A DNA stretch of 64,000 nt, from assembly GCA_037044905.1 (NCBI GenBank), contig JBAOKB010000040.1, positions 37,192 to 101,191 of the forward strand, written 5' to 3'. A model generated the notes under the pieces. It saw only the letters and a list, made by a program, of their open reading frames with translations, had not been told where the DNA came from and did not search any database. Below, piece by piece: positions 1 to 11,503 of this stretch. Position 1 is the stretch's first letter; every line of letters starts with the position of its first letter. A program made the translations under genes and the position numbers. This DNA is from Hortaea werneckii (taxonomy: Eukaryota > Ascomycota > Dothideomycetes > Mycosphaerellales > Teratosphaeriaceae).

Positions 1-254
1 TTGATAGCGTACCAAGCTGTAAAGCCGGAAGACGAAGAAGTTGCAGTCAAGAACTCGGGGAATGTTCGGTGGCTTTGGGCGATGGAGGCTGAAGGTGAGG
101 TGCAAGTAAGGTACTGTAGTTCAGGAGGTATATTAGCGCCGCCGCGCCGGTGCTTCATCAGCGGCTCGATGATGATACCCGCGGAGGATTTAGCTTGATC
201 GGGTAAGGCGCACTCAGGCGATCTGAAAGTCGCTCTACAGCGGCAAGACATCAT
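1..254 (-). CDS. possible 5' part of a gene running off the left edge
   Basis: On the minus strand a reading frame is open from two adjacent ATG codons (252-254 and 249-251) to base 1 with no stop, about 84 codons. It begins MMSCRCRATF, and its middle part (IIIEPLMKHRRGG) has C-rich third positions like the real genes here. It would be divergent from the channel gene starting at 551, leaving a 296 bp shared promoter. I do not recognise the product. The frame is short and may contain an unseen intron, so it could be 5' UTR or chance. Confidence 0.3.
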   Translation of the reverse strand, partial: MMSCRCRATFRSPECALPDQAKSSAGIIIEPLMKHRRGGANIPPELQYLTCTSPSASIAQSHRTFPEFLTATSSSSGFTAWYAI

Positions 255-550
255 CGTCGGCCGTGTCTCCTAACTCGTCCTCCACGCTTCCTGACGGGCA
301 TCTGACTCGTTTCCAAACCACAGTCGTTACTTTGGGCCTGACAATCGTTGACGTAGCGCCCTGGTGTCATGGTGGTGGTCCAAGGCCGAGAATGAGGAGC
401 ACGCCACACCAAAGCACGATCTCAACAGCTCTGCGGCGACGAGCCACACCACATCCCTGCTTCGATCCTCTGCCCTGACACCTTCCCCACGGGTTCCCAC
501 TGCCCTGATCTTGGATATCTCCGCATGTGTGCACTGCACTACCTCCGAGC

Positions 551-3500
551 ATGGCTACAAACAACAGTGACTCGAACTCTACCAGCTTGTCGGATGTCTT
601 CTATGGCAACTCCGGCATAGCTCAGAATGCCAGTGGTATCAGCACCAGGGCCTTCTTCCTCAACTTGGCAACTGGTTTCGTGCTCTTTACGCTCCAGCTG
701 TCAGGTTTCTTACTACTGAAGAGCTCCAGGCCTGGGCGCCGACTGTATCAGCCAAAGACATATCTCGTCCAGAAACGTTTGCGAGTGGAGGCCATACCGG
801 TCAGCCCGCTAAAATGGCTCCGCAGAATCTTCGGTATAAAGGGCGAAGAGCTAAAGGAGAAGTGCGGCCTCGATGGCTACTTCAGTATCCGATTCTTACG
901 TGCCATGGTCATCATCTTCTTGCCACTCATGGCTGCATGCATCACCATCTTAATACCCACCAACTTCATAGACGGGAAGAACCAGCGTGATTTTGTTATA
1001 GAGGGTAACATGACCAACTTCAATGTCACGGGCCTTGATACCGTGTCCTGGCAGAATGTTCCACCCACTCAGACAGATCGCTACTGGGCACATCTAGTGT
1101 GCGCGCTTCTCGTCATTTCATGGACATTGTACCGAATTTATCGGGAAAAGATTCACTTCGTAACTGTCCGGCAGCAGTATTTGACCTCACCAGAGCATCG
1201 ATTAAAGGCCTCCGCGAAGACGATTCTGGTGACCAACATTCCTAGTGAATATCGAAGCGAGGAAGCTCTGAAAGCGTTGTTCGATGTATTTGTGGACAAC
1301 GATGATAGGAGTAAGCTGCATGTATGGGTCAATCGCGACTACAAGGTGCTAAGAGCCCTTGCCACTCGCCGCCGAAAGATGTGCCACGCACTGGAAAAGG
1401 AAGAGCTCAAGCTGTTGCGTGTGGTCAACAAGCAATACCAAGCACAGCAAGAGCCCAAGCCAGATTCAAGCCATTCGCAACGCACTCTGCAAGGAAGCGA
1501 GCCAGACGAAGAAACAGAGGTCGGCATTGACAGCGAGATGAAACGCATTCAGTCGGCATTTGAGGCAGATAACAAGGCCAAAGACCAGTTGTGGAGGTCA
1601 TACTTGGAGAAGCACAAGGAATCTCGGATTCAAGTAATTGAAAGTGACTCGGGATCATTGACTCCGGCGTCGACCCTCAAGTTTTGGCAGCGCAATCGAC
1701 GAGATGTGTCAAAGGTGGCCTTTCTGCGTGCCGAGATCGCTCGCCTTACCATTCAGATCGAGGAACTCCTCCCGCAGCTTGACAATGAAGAGAAGTTCAA
1801 GCGACAGAACTCTGCCTTTATCCAATTCGACCGTCAGATGGCTGCCAATATGGCATGCGCCTTGACCAGTCACCACAAGCCCGGCATCATGGAGCCACGG
1901 TTCTTACACGTCGCACCGCACGAGATTCTTTGGCCTAACATGGGTCTGACATCCTTAGCACGTTTCGTGCGCACCATCATCGCCTTTGTCCTTTTCGCTG
2001 GGATGCTTGTCTTGTGGGCTGTTCCGGCCTTTTTCCTCAGTGTTTTATCACAGCTGGAAACCCTGAGGAGCAATACGCCTTGGCTTCGATGGCTTGAAGC
2101 CTGGCCTACTTGGCTTGTCAGTTTCATTTCTGGTCCTCTTACGGCTATTCTGCTCGCTCTGCTGGTTCAATTGGTCGTTCCAGCGCTGTGCCGCAAACTG
2201 GCGGTTCTTTGCGGTGCACCTACTCGCAGCCGGCGAGAAATCGCAACCCAAGGATTCTATTTCACATTCCTCATCATCGAACTGGTGCTGGTCACTTCTA
2301 TCTCGTCAGGCTTGCTTGCGGTAATCCCAGTAATCGCAAGCAACCCCACTCGAGTGACACAGACACTTGCAACGAACTTGCCCAAGGCAGCCAACTATTT
2401 CTTTAACTACCTCATCATTCAAGCGCTTGGATTTAGCGGCAGCGCATTATTTCAATACTTGCGGATTTTATTCATTACATTAATTTGGCCATGGTTTTCT
2501 CAGACGCCGAGAGAAGAGGCTTGGCTACAGATCACCCTTCCCCATCAAATGTGGGCTAATGTCTTTTCTCTATGGACCAATTTTGCTGTCATAGGTACGT
2601 CGAGGATGTTCATCGATTTGCGAGTGGTGTTGTTGCGAACGTCGCTGACCTTTTCGTTCAGGAATGATATACTCTGTGATCGCCCCTTTGATGTTGGTAT
2701 TTGTGTCAGCCGTTTTTATGCTATTTTGGGTTGCATACAGGCATAACTACTATTATGTCCAACGCAACAAAGTCGACACCCATGGCGCGCTGTTCGAAGG
2801 TGCACTCTCCCAGCTCTTTGCAGGGGTGTATGTCATGGAAATTACTTTGATCGGCTTGTTTTTTATTGTTCGAAACACCGACGGCAATGTCACAGCGACA
2901 CCTCAGGCAGTCATCATGATTGTGGCCTTGTGTCTCACAGCTGGCTTTCACTATGTCCTCGAGCAATCACTCAGGCCGCTGAAAGAGTTCATCCCTGTGA
3001 CCTTGGAGGATAAGGCAGCTGACGCCGAGCGACGGCAATTCGCGCGAGAGAAAGGCCACAGCGACGAAAATGCAGTGGATGACCAGAGCTCAACAATGAC
3101 TGCAGCATCAAGTCGACGGTCTTCGGAGTCGATCAGGCGGCGTGTACCGGAAAAGCCATCTCACATGCAAGATACGGCGCCAGAAGGTGAAAAGCAAGCA
3201 GGGACAATGGCTTATACCGCCGCGAGCGCACGGAAGACAATGAACCGGTTACACCAGCGCATTGGCGCCACTTTAGCCGCCGCCCAAGTGCGCAGTCCAC
3301 ATCATGGCGATGAGCGCGATGGTACAGCGCAAACCCGAAAGGATGATGTCGCAGACCAATTAGGTGCCGCGATTGCAGGGTACCCAGACGACCTTGTCGA
3401 TTTGACTCCGGCGGAGCGTGCAGCCGAGCTGCGGGCAGCATATCAAGACCCTGTGACACGAGAGCCAGCGCCAGTAGTCTGGATCCCTCAAGATGCCGCG

Positions 3501-3656
3501 GGCGTGTCAGATGACAGTGTAGCACAGTCGGAGAAGTACGGGAAGTATCTCCAGTATAGCAATGCGGGCGCCTTCCTTGGCAAATCTGGCAAAACCGAGG
3601 TCGTTCAACCAGCGCCTGATGTTCGAAGCGACTGGCTGCTGGACTGGAGGTTGTAG
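551..3656 (+). CDS. CSC1/OSCA/TMEM63-family calcium-permeable channel (DUF221)
   Basis: Two exons, 551-2594 and 2662-3656, joined across a 67 nt intron (GTACGT...TTCAG), give 1012 residues. This is the fungal Csc1/Rsn1/Phm7 family of osmosensitive, calcium-permeable cation channels of the plasma or internal membrane. Residues about 20-190 are the N-terminal region with three membrane spans. Residues about 210-450 are the cytosolic domain (start AKTILVTNIPSEYR, with an acidic coiled-coil insertion), ending in NSAFIQFDRQMAAN. The RSN1-type multi-span core follows and continues past the intron (MIYSVIAPLMLVFVSAVFML). The C-terminal 220 residues are hydrophilic and likely cytosolic. Splicing joins VIG directly to MIYSVIAP, as expected inside a membrane helix. 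The ATG at 551 is preferred to the upstream ATG at 527 because the family begins shortly before the first membrane span. Exon structure is well supported; which ion it conducts is known only from the family. Confidence 0.9.
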
Positions 3657-5935
3657 ATTGCAAGCGTTACAATGGACACATTGCATGAATCAGGCTTTGT
3701 ATATGTTGCACCTGTAGACACCTTTTTAATTGCAGCGATTCTGGAGTTTCAGCATTTTCTGCCATCGCGAGATGCGCTCTCGTAGCATAGCCGAATACAA
3801 CCTTGAATGGAACCGAACACCCCTGCAGAAACAAAGCGACCCTGACGCCATCTTGATGAAGATGCTACCGACTTTAGAATTTGACTTCCAGAGGAGCTCG
3901 CCATCGGGAAGGATTTTTGGCATGTTCGTTGTGCACAAGTTGGTCAGCTGTGGGAAAGGTCCCATGACATCTTCTTTCCTGCCCGTCATGCTCAGCCTGC
4001 GATGGCTCAACGCTGCGAGTTGAACAATGGTTCTATTGCCGATATGGGACCCCGATCGACGAGCGACACAGCGTGCTCTATGGTCAACTCTAGCACCTTG
4101 AAGATGACCCAGCTTTACCAGGTGCGGAAAAGGATTCGAGTCATGATTCCAAATGCAAGTCATCGGCGGTTGTCTTCATGCGTTCCTTGGTCTGAATGCG
4201 GAGACCTATAAGAAAGAAATATCATTGACGTCAGAAAATTATCGGAACACCAAGGTCGAGAAAGTCCAAATGGAGTAAAACAGACACAATGTCGCCTGCG
4301 TATGATTTGAACGCCTAACCAAATCGGGCTGTCTCGACCAGAGGAAGTAATGCTATATGAGGTCACTTCTTATATTGGCTTGACTTAAGAGCCTACTTCT
4401 GGTACCAGCTTGACCTCCCAGCATAAGATTCTACCCCATCGGGTAACAGCGTGGGGCTTCGGGTGATCAGCAATACAAAGACCTAAAGGGAACGGCTATC
4501 TGTCCGATCCCGCCCAGCGAGATCGAGCATGACTCCTGCCAACAGATTGATGTTTCGGCGTGAGCGGCTGGCTGGGCGCGAACGGCAAGCCCGGCACTGG
4601 TTCTATACCTTCGAGGTCTCAACTATAAGGATAAAGCGGTCTTGCTGACGGACCGTTCCGCCGACAACGTAGGAAGCCTTTGCGACTTCAGACGTCGCCG
4701 CGCAGCACTGTCACAACCCCGAAGAGGTAGTCCCTTCTATTGTGTCACGAAGATGCAATCAATGATCATTCATGAGAATCACTAACTTCGCCTAGCTGTA
4801 CACACTGGGAACGCCACCTTCCATCTGTTCCGCAACGTACAACGAGCTTGACCGAGGAATGTAACAAAAATTGTCCTTCCCTCAATGGCATCGAGCCGTC
4901 CCCGCGGCCGTTGCACATCCTTCAAGTGTCTCTACGGTAGTCCAGTTCACTAGTGTCAATTGGGCACTGCATAGACTCGAGGGGACTCCATCGGGGTCCT
5001 TATGCTCGGCCCACGCTGACGCAACGCTAAAGACTGCTCTATACCACGGCACGGCTGTGACCCAGAGCGTTTTGGACCGCGACTATCAGACTGACCATAG
5101 GATTCACTTGCATGACGAACTGTGCCCTGCTCCTTTTGGAGATCAGAAGCAACTCGTCTCAACAACAGCTTTGATATTATGCTCGAATTGGGACAGAAGG
5201 CTCTACATTTAGGTTCATCATAGATTAGAGACACCCGACTTTGGCTAGCATGGCCACCAATACCATGTCGAAAGCACAAGGTAGACGCTGACGGCAGTGG
5301 CGAGGTCGATCATTTCCGCCAAGTCTTTGCCGTATGATCGTTAGCCTCATCTTTTGCACGAAGTCCTGACGGATTGCTTGGCAGTGGATAGATTCACTTG
5401 CGGGTCTACACAGTTTGTTGTAAACTCTCGCTCAAGCCTCACGAAAGCGTAAAACGGTTGTCTTGGCGAGAGGTCTGGCTCCCATAGGACATTCGACTGA
5501 TTTACTCCGATCGGACGCCTTTGGTCTGGCCCCGCCCTTTGGATATGCTTGGCTCGTGAGGAGACATTGGAGCCCCGCCATACCTTGTCGGACTGTGCTA
5601 CGTCCTATAGCAATTGGTTTATGGAGGTTGTTCAGCAGCAGATCGAGTGCAGTCTGGATCCGTAACGCTCTGTGGCGGCGAACCTCCACCCGAGCCTCTG
5701 GGGCCGAGTTCGTCATGATGCACCATCATCAAGCCACTGAGCCAGTCGTAGCCATACTCAATGCCTTGCCCGATGGCCATAGCTTCATTCTCATCGAGCA
5801 CAACAGGAACATATAAGGCAGATGATTGCCCTCCTCTGGCATGACTTTTGAATAATCCAGCGCCGTACATCCTCTCCTCGCAGTTGTCCTGGGGGACGAC
5901 ACTCTCTTTTATTCCATCGTTCCTAATTGGTCATC
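3657..5935. other. gene-free stretch
   Basis: About 2.3 kb between the channel gene and the repeat-rich secreted gene. Open frames here are short, overlap one another on both strands and show no recognisable protein. I saw no convincing tRNA, terminal repeats or transposase remnant. The last 300 bases are the likely promoter and leader of the gene starting at 5936. Confidence 0.5.
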
Positions 5936-8900
5936 ATGAAGATCTCGGTGGTGTTGAAGTGGGCTGCGGCCTTTGCGAGCGTCGCTGATGCTTCCCCATT
6001 GGTCCTCAACTTGGGGTCCAACACACTGCTGTCCCTTGGCGGGGCCACTTCAACAAGGGCAAGCACAGCAACGACTGCAAGGACTACTACGCCAGTCGCG
6101 AGCGTGGGCGTCGCCGCCACGCCCACCGCCAACGTCGGGGCTAGCGTCGGCACCAATGGCGTCGGGGCCAGCGCCAGCATTTGTCCCTGTGTGAGCGCTG
6201 CTCTCACGGCCGGGACAAACGCTGCAGACTTGGGAATTCTACCGACGAGGTTCGTATCCTATGTATCATGTTCGATTCTCGATGGCAAGTGCTAATTTGT
6301 GTGGAATAGTGTCATTCCCCCTAGTCTTTTGTCGTCTATCCTGGGTGGTGGCGGTGCAGCATCGACTCAATCGATTCCGCTGTCAGCTGTTCCCACTAGC
6401 TTGCTCTCCAGCGTTCTTTCGAATGCTCCAGCGCCGACAGCTATCCCGACCAGCGCTTTGCAGCCATCGCAAGTTTCGAGTATCTTGGCCGGAGCAACTC
6501 AGCTTACCCGCAGCTCAGCCGCCTCTGTACCGCTCTCCGTCCTACCTAGCAATGTAGTCTCGAGCATCCTGTCGACGGCTACAGCGGCGGTGCAGCCCCG
6601 CCAACAGCGGTGCCGACCACTCTACTCACTCAGCCGTCTCTGGTTGCCAGTGTCTCGTCGCTCCTCCAGCAGCCTACGCAGATTCCGGCCAGTCTCGTTC
6701 CTTCCTCGATTTTGAGCTCTGTGGTTGGCAGCAACACCGCTCTGCCATCCCTGATAAATCCCAGCCTTCTACCGACGGGAGTTGTGTCATCTATCCTTGC
6801 CTCGCCGACGATTCCCACTCAGGTCATCCCACAGACGCGACTGACTGGTAGCATGCTGCCTACTGCGGTCGTCCCTACCTCGTATGTCTCCTTGTTTGGA
6901 CACGAAATGACAATCAATGCTAACGACCAAACAGAATCTTGAACAGTGTTATTTCCAATGTCATGAGCTTCCCATCTTAGACCTTGGTGCCGACGGGCGC
7001 TCTGAACCCCAGTCTCGTTTCCTCGGTCCTGGCGTCGGCAACGGGACTGCCACCCAACCCAACTGTCCTGCCGATTACGGCACTGCCGTCATCGGTGATT
7101 TCGAGTCTGCTGAACACTCCGGCAGCCAGTGTACCGGTTGTTCCAGTCAGCCAGCTGCCTCAGTCGCTGGTCTCATCTATCCTGGCTACAGCAACCAATC
7201 TGCCCGCTGACGCGTCAAACATTCCGGTTACTGCTATCCCATCTAGCATCCGGGGCTCCCTTACCTCTGCTATTGGAGCTTTACCTACTGTGCCCATCAT
7301 TCCCGTTAGCCAGCTTCCTTCTTCGCTGGTCTCCTCCATTTTGGCTACAGTAACCAACCTGCCGGCTGATGCGTCGAACATCCCAATTACTGCTATTCCA
7401 TCTAGCCTTCTGGGCTCTGTTACGTCCAACCTTGGCGGGGCTTTGCCGACTGTACCTGTCGTACCAGTTAGCCAGCTTCCTTCTTCGCTGGTTTCCTCTA
7501 TTCTGGCTACAGCAACCAACCTGCCGGCTGATGCGTCGAACATTCCGATCACTGCCCTGCCGTCTGACATCGTGGGCTCTGTTACGTCCAACCTCGGCGG
7601 GGCTCTGCCGACCGTGCCTGTCGTGCCGGTTAGCCAGCTTCCTTCTTCGCTCGTGTCTTCTATCTTGGCCACAGCGACGAACCTGCCGGCTGACGCCTCG
7701 AATATCCCGATTACTGCCCTGCCGTCTGACATTGTGGGCTCTGTTACCTCTAACCTTGGAGCTCTGCCGACTGTGCCTCTGGTACCAATTAGCCAGCTTC
7801 CGACCTTGTTGGTGTCTTCAATCTTGGCCTCGGCGACTAACCTTCCGGTCGACGCTTCCAACATTCCGGTCACTGCCCTGCCGACCGACGTTCAGGCCTC
7901 TGTCAGTGTTAGCTTAGGACCGCTGCCTACAGGCATCCCAGTTGGCGAGCTGCCGTCGTCCATTGTTTCTGAGGTGCTAGCGACTGCCACCAACCTTCCG
8001 GCCGACGCTTCAAACATTCCGATCTCTGCACTACCGACTGATATCGTTGGATCCCTAACATCGGCCGTCGGAGCGCTGCCGACCGCCATTCCCGTAGGCG
8101 AGCTGCCTTCGTCTATCGTTTCTGAGGTTCTAGCAACTGCCACGAACCTTCCGGCCGACGCTTCGAACATTCCGATCTCTGCACTACCGACTGATATCGT
8201 TGGATCCCTAACATCGGCTGTCGGTGGATTGCCAACCGCAATTCCTGTGGGCGAGCTACCTTCGTCTATCGTCTCTGAGGTACTGGCGACTGCTACGAAC
8301 CTCCCGGCCGATGCATCAAACATCCCCATTACGGCGCTGCCATCGGGCGTTCTATCATCCCTGACTTCTGCTGTCGGAGCACTGCCCACGGCAATTCCGG
8401 TCGGTGAACTGCCTTCTTCCGTCATCTCAGAGGTCCTTGCAACTGCTACGGACCTCCCAGCTGATGCCTCGAACATCCCTATCTCGGCGCTGCCAACCGA
8501 TATCGTAGGATCCCTTACTTCTGCCGTTGGACAATTGCCCACCGGTGTCCCGGTCGGTAACCTGCCCTCTTCCGTTATCTCTGAGGTGCTTGCAACTGCC
8601 ACGGACCTCCCAGCTGATGCCTCGAACATCCCTATTACGGCCCTCCCCACCGATATTGTAGCCTCTTTGACTTCTGCCGTCGGTGGAATAGCAACGGCTA
8701 TCCCAACCGCTGACCTGCCTTCCTCTGTCGTGTCCGAGGTTCTTGCTACTGCCACCAACTTGCCAACCGACGCTGTCAATATCCCTATTACCGCGCTTCC
8801 CTCCGCTATTCAAAGCAGCTTGACCCAGGGAGGAGGTCTGACGGTCCCGACAAACATCCCGCTTGTCCCAGTCTCTCAGCTACCTTCGTCGTTGGTATCC

Positions 8901-10481
8901 GAAATCCTGGCTACCGCTACGGGCCTGCCAGCGGACGCAACGAACATTCCGATTACGGCGCTTCCTTCGGACATTCAGCCTAGCTTGACGGAGGGTCTGG
9001 GTAACCTGCCAACGAGCCTGCCAGTTGTGCCTGTTACAGCACTCCCGACATCTGTTGTCTCTGAAATCCTCGCTACTGCGACTGGACTGCCCGCAGATGC
9101 TTCCAACATTCCGCTGACCGACTTGCCCTCTGATATTCAGACGGCAGTCAGCAGTGCGATTGCCACTGCTGTGCCTGTTACCAACCTTCCTAGCCAAGTT
9201 GTCTCTGAGATCTTGGCTACTGCCACCGACCTTGCCGGCGACGCTACGAATATCCCGATCACTGCCGTGCCTTCTAGCGTGCTGTCTTCCGTCGGCGGCC
9301 TTGTTACTGGCATCCCAGTCGGCGACCTTCCTAGCTCGATCGTCTCGTCCGTCTTGGCCACTGCTACGGACCTGCCTATCGACGCTTCCAACATCCCGAT
9401 CACCGCTCTGCCAACGGAGATTCAGTCTAGCTTGACCGTGGTTCCTTCCGTCACTCAAGTGCCAACTTCGCTGATCCCTGAAGGGTAAGTCAACTCCCCA
9501 CTGCTTTTTGAAGTCCTGCTAATAATTTCTTTGCAGCGCTCTCACGAGCATCATTGGCAACATCGGCACCGACTTGCTGCCCACTGCCGTTCCAACTTCG
9601 AACCTTGACCCAGGTGTTCTTACCAGCATCATCGCATCCGCAACGGGACTTCCACCCAACCCATCTGAGATTCCTGTTAGCCTCATTCCAACGGATGCGA
9701 CTGTGTCACTCAACCCGAGCGTACTACCCACGTCGGTCCTTCCATCTGAGTAAGTTGGACCCTTCGAAATTGTCTGCCAGCACGAAACTGACCACTTTAC
9801 TAGCCTCCTTTCATCGGTGGTCTCGCAAGTTACTGCTGCGCCGTCGCTGATCGTGTCCGCTGCCCCGACCGCAGTCCCGACATCTCTCGTCCCCGAAGAG
9901 TAAGTGTTCGGTGTCGCAAATGCGTCGACAAGTAAACTAACACCAATTTCAGTGTCATTTCGAGCATCATTGAAGCTAGCCCGACTGAGCTACTGCCGTC
10001 GATCGTCCCGACGTCTGCTCTTGACCCAGATCTTGTGTCCAGCATCATCGCCACTGCGACGAACCTGGCACCGGGGGCAACCGGAATCCCAATTGGCGAC
10101 CTCCCAACCACGGCGGTCGTTTCGTTTGACCCTACCGCTATCCCGACCTCTGTGCTTCCAACAAGGTATGTTATGTTCTTTCTACATGCAGATATCATTA
10201 GCTAACATTTTTTTCCCTTTAGCATCCTCCCCTCTATCGTCTCTGAGGTCACTCGATTGCCCACTGCCATCCCGACCTCTGCCATCAACCCACTCGATCT
10301 TTGCCCGTGCGCTAGTCTCGTCCTTGAGGCTCAAGCCGCTGGCATGATCCCGCTCCCGGTCGTGACAGGCACAGTTTCCGCCAGCGCCGGCGTTACGCTC
10401 GGTGCTAGGGACTTGACCCAGCAGCCTGCTGTCGCCCAAGCCACTGAGGAGCCATGCCCATTCGCTGAGCAGAAGCTTTAG
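5936..10481 (+). CDS. giant repeat-rich secreted protein, two disabling lesions
   Basis: Seven exons: 5936-6249, 6310-6881, 6935-9484, 9537-9749, 9804-9899, 9953-10165, 10223-10481. All six introns are 52-60 nt and all interrupt codons after the second base. Summed length is one base short of 1406 codons. The N-terminus (MKISVVLKWAAAFASVADA) is a signal peptide. The body is made of roughly 53-residue repeats of the type LPSSLVSSILATATNLP plus DASNIPITALP, with 15 tight copies in exon 3. Short CPC-containing segments (ICPCVSAAL and LCPCASLVL) sit at the two ends. Two defects are seen: a one-base deletion-like frameshift near the CCCC at 6597-6600, and an in-frame TAG at 6978-6980 where the repeat pattern expects a Gln-like residue. 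No known domain is recognised; a cell-wall or surface protein is inferred from the signal peptide, Ser/Thr/Pro/Ala bias and repeats. It may be a recent pseudogene or carry sequence errors. Confidence 0.72.
7129..9450 (+). repeat. 15 in-frame coding repeats of about 150-165 bp
   Basis: Fifteen copies of the core DASNIPITALP (variants DASNIPISALPTD, DATNIPITAVPSS, DAVNIPITALPSA) follow each other in the large exon. Copies 3 and 4, and copies 6 to 9, are nearly identical in nucleotide sequence, which indicates recent local duplication or gene conversion. Outer copies have drifted more. The repeats also create long open frames on the minus strand (7160-7873 and 7892-8779), which are shadows. Confidence 0.85.
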
Positions 10482-11503
10482 AGACAAGCCTACGGATGAT
10501 TTGAAAAAGACAGAGATTAAAAAAAAAACCCCAAAAAGAGATCCATAACGATTTCCTCGAGAGGTTTCACGTCTTACGATGAATATGTATCTACGCTCCT
10601 TATTTCGTAATGTTTGAGAGAAGATGGATGGAGAGTAATTTTGGTGTTGGCATAGCTTAGGCATCTTATAGCCCGTTTCGTATTTCATAATATTCAAGTC
10701 AACAAAGTTCATTCTTACAACACTTGCTCTGTTTCTCTTTTCATTTCTTCCTAATTCAGCCTTCTTCTCTCTATCTTCTTCTTCCTCCTTGAATTCTTTC
10801 TCTCTCCCTCTTCTCCTCATTTCTTTTCTTTTCTCCCGCCTCCTTCAATTTTCGGTTTCCGGGTCTTCCGCGAACTGTCATCTGACATTTGACGGGGGGT
10901 CTTTGAGCCATTGTATCTACTGCGAAATGCTTGGAGCAATCAGCAGCTGATTCGAATTTAATGTCACCAGCCATAAATTCTGTTGTACAAGCCTCTGCGA
11001 AATGATCAATCGCTCCCAGAGATGCGCTATGTAGGTGATGCGAAGGTGCAATCCCCCGTCAATCTGTGAGTTTACATTGCCTGATCATCGCAGTCTACAC
11101 ATAAAGGTGCTGGCGATCTGTGCATTGAGAAATGACATTTTATCGATCACTAAGAATCTGAAAATCACGTGGCTTGGAAGTTGAAATAATAGACACGGCA
11201 AAACTCTCTGCACCTTTTTCCATCCTGTTTATTAGATACGTACTCATCTGCGATCGCGTGTAACTCTCACCAAAAACTAGACCTGCCGTGTTCACTATAA
11301 TACAAGGTAGCATGTGTACGCAAAACGCAGCGTGACTTGATCCCATGACCGCCAAAATCTCAGTCAACCATGAACCTGCCGTTGGCAACTCCCGCATTTG
11401 TAAAAATACAAAATACAACCCTCACACACTAGTCCCCCGAATTCCATCCTCATTGCTCAAAGAAATCCACACCAAGCCTTCCCTACCATTGCAAACGCCC
11501 ATC
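10482..11503. other. gene-free stretch with pyrimidine-rich tract
   Basis: About 1 kb between the 3' ends of two convergent genes. Bases 10730-10850 are strongly CT-rich. The only open frames are low-complexity shadows of this tract. I see no gene. Confidence 0.5.

Noticed and set aside
4290..4370. possible tRNA on the minus strand (GTTCAAATC-like box)
   Set aside because: The A-box is missing and no cloverleaf can be formed.
6550..6620. an intron to explain the frame change in the repeat protein
   Set aside because: All nearby GT-AG pairs I checked give lengths that do not restore phase.
7160..8779. long minus-strand frames (237 and 295 codons)
   Set aside because: They are shadows of the in-frame repeats in the plus-strand gene, with no start, signal or family features.
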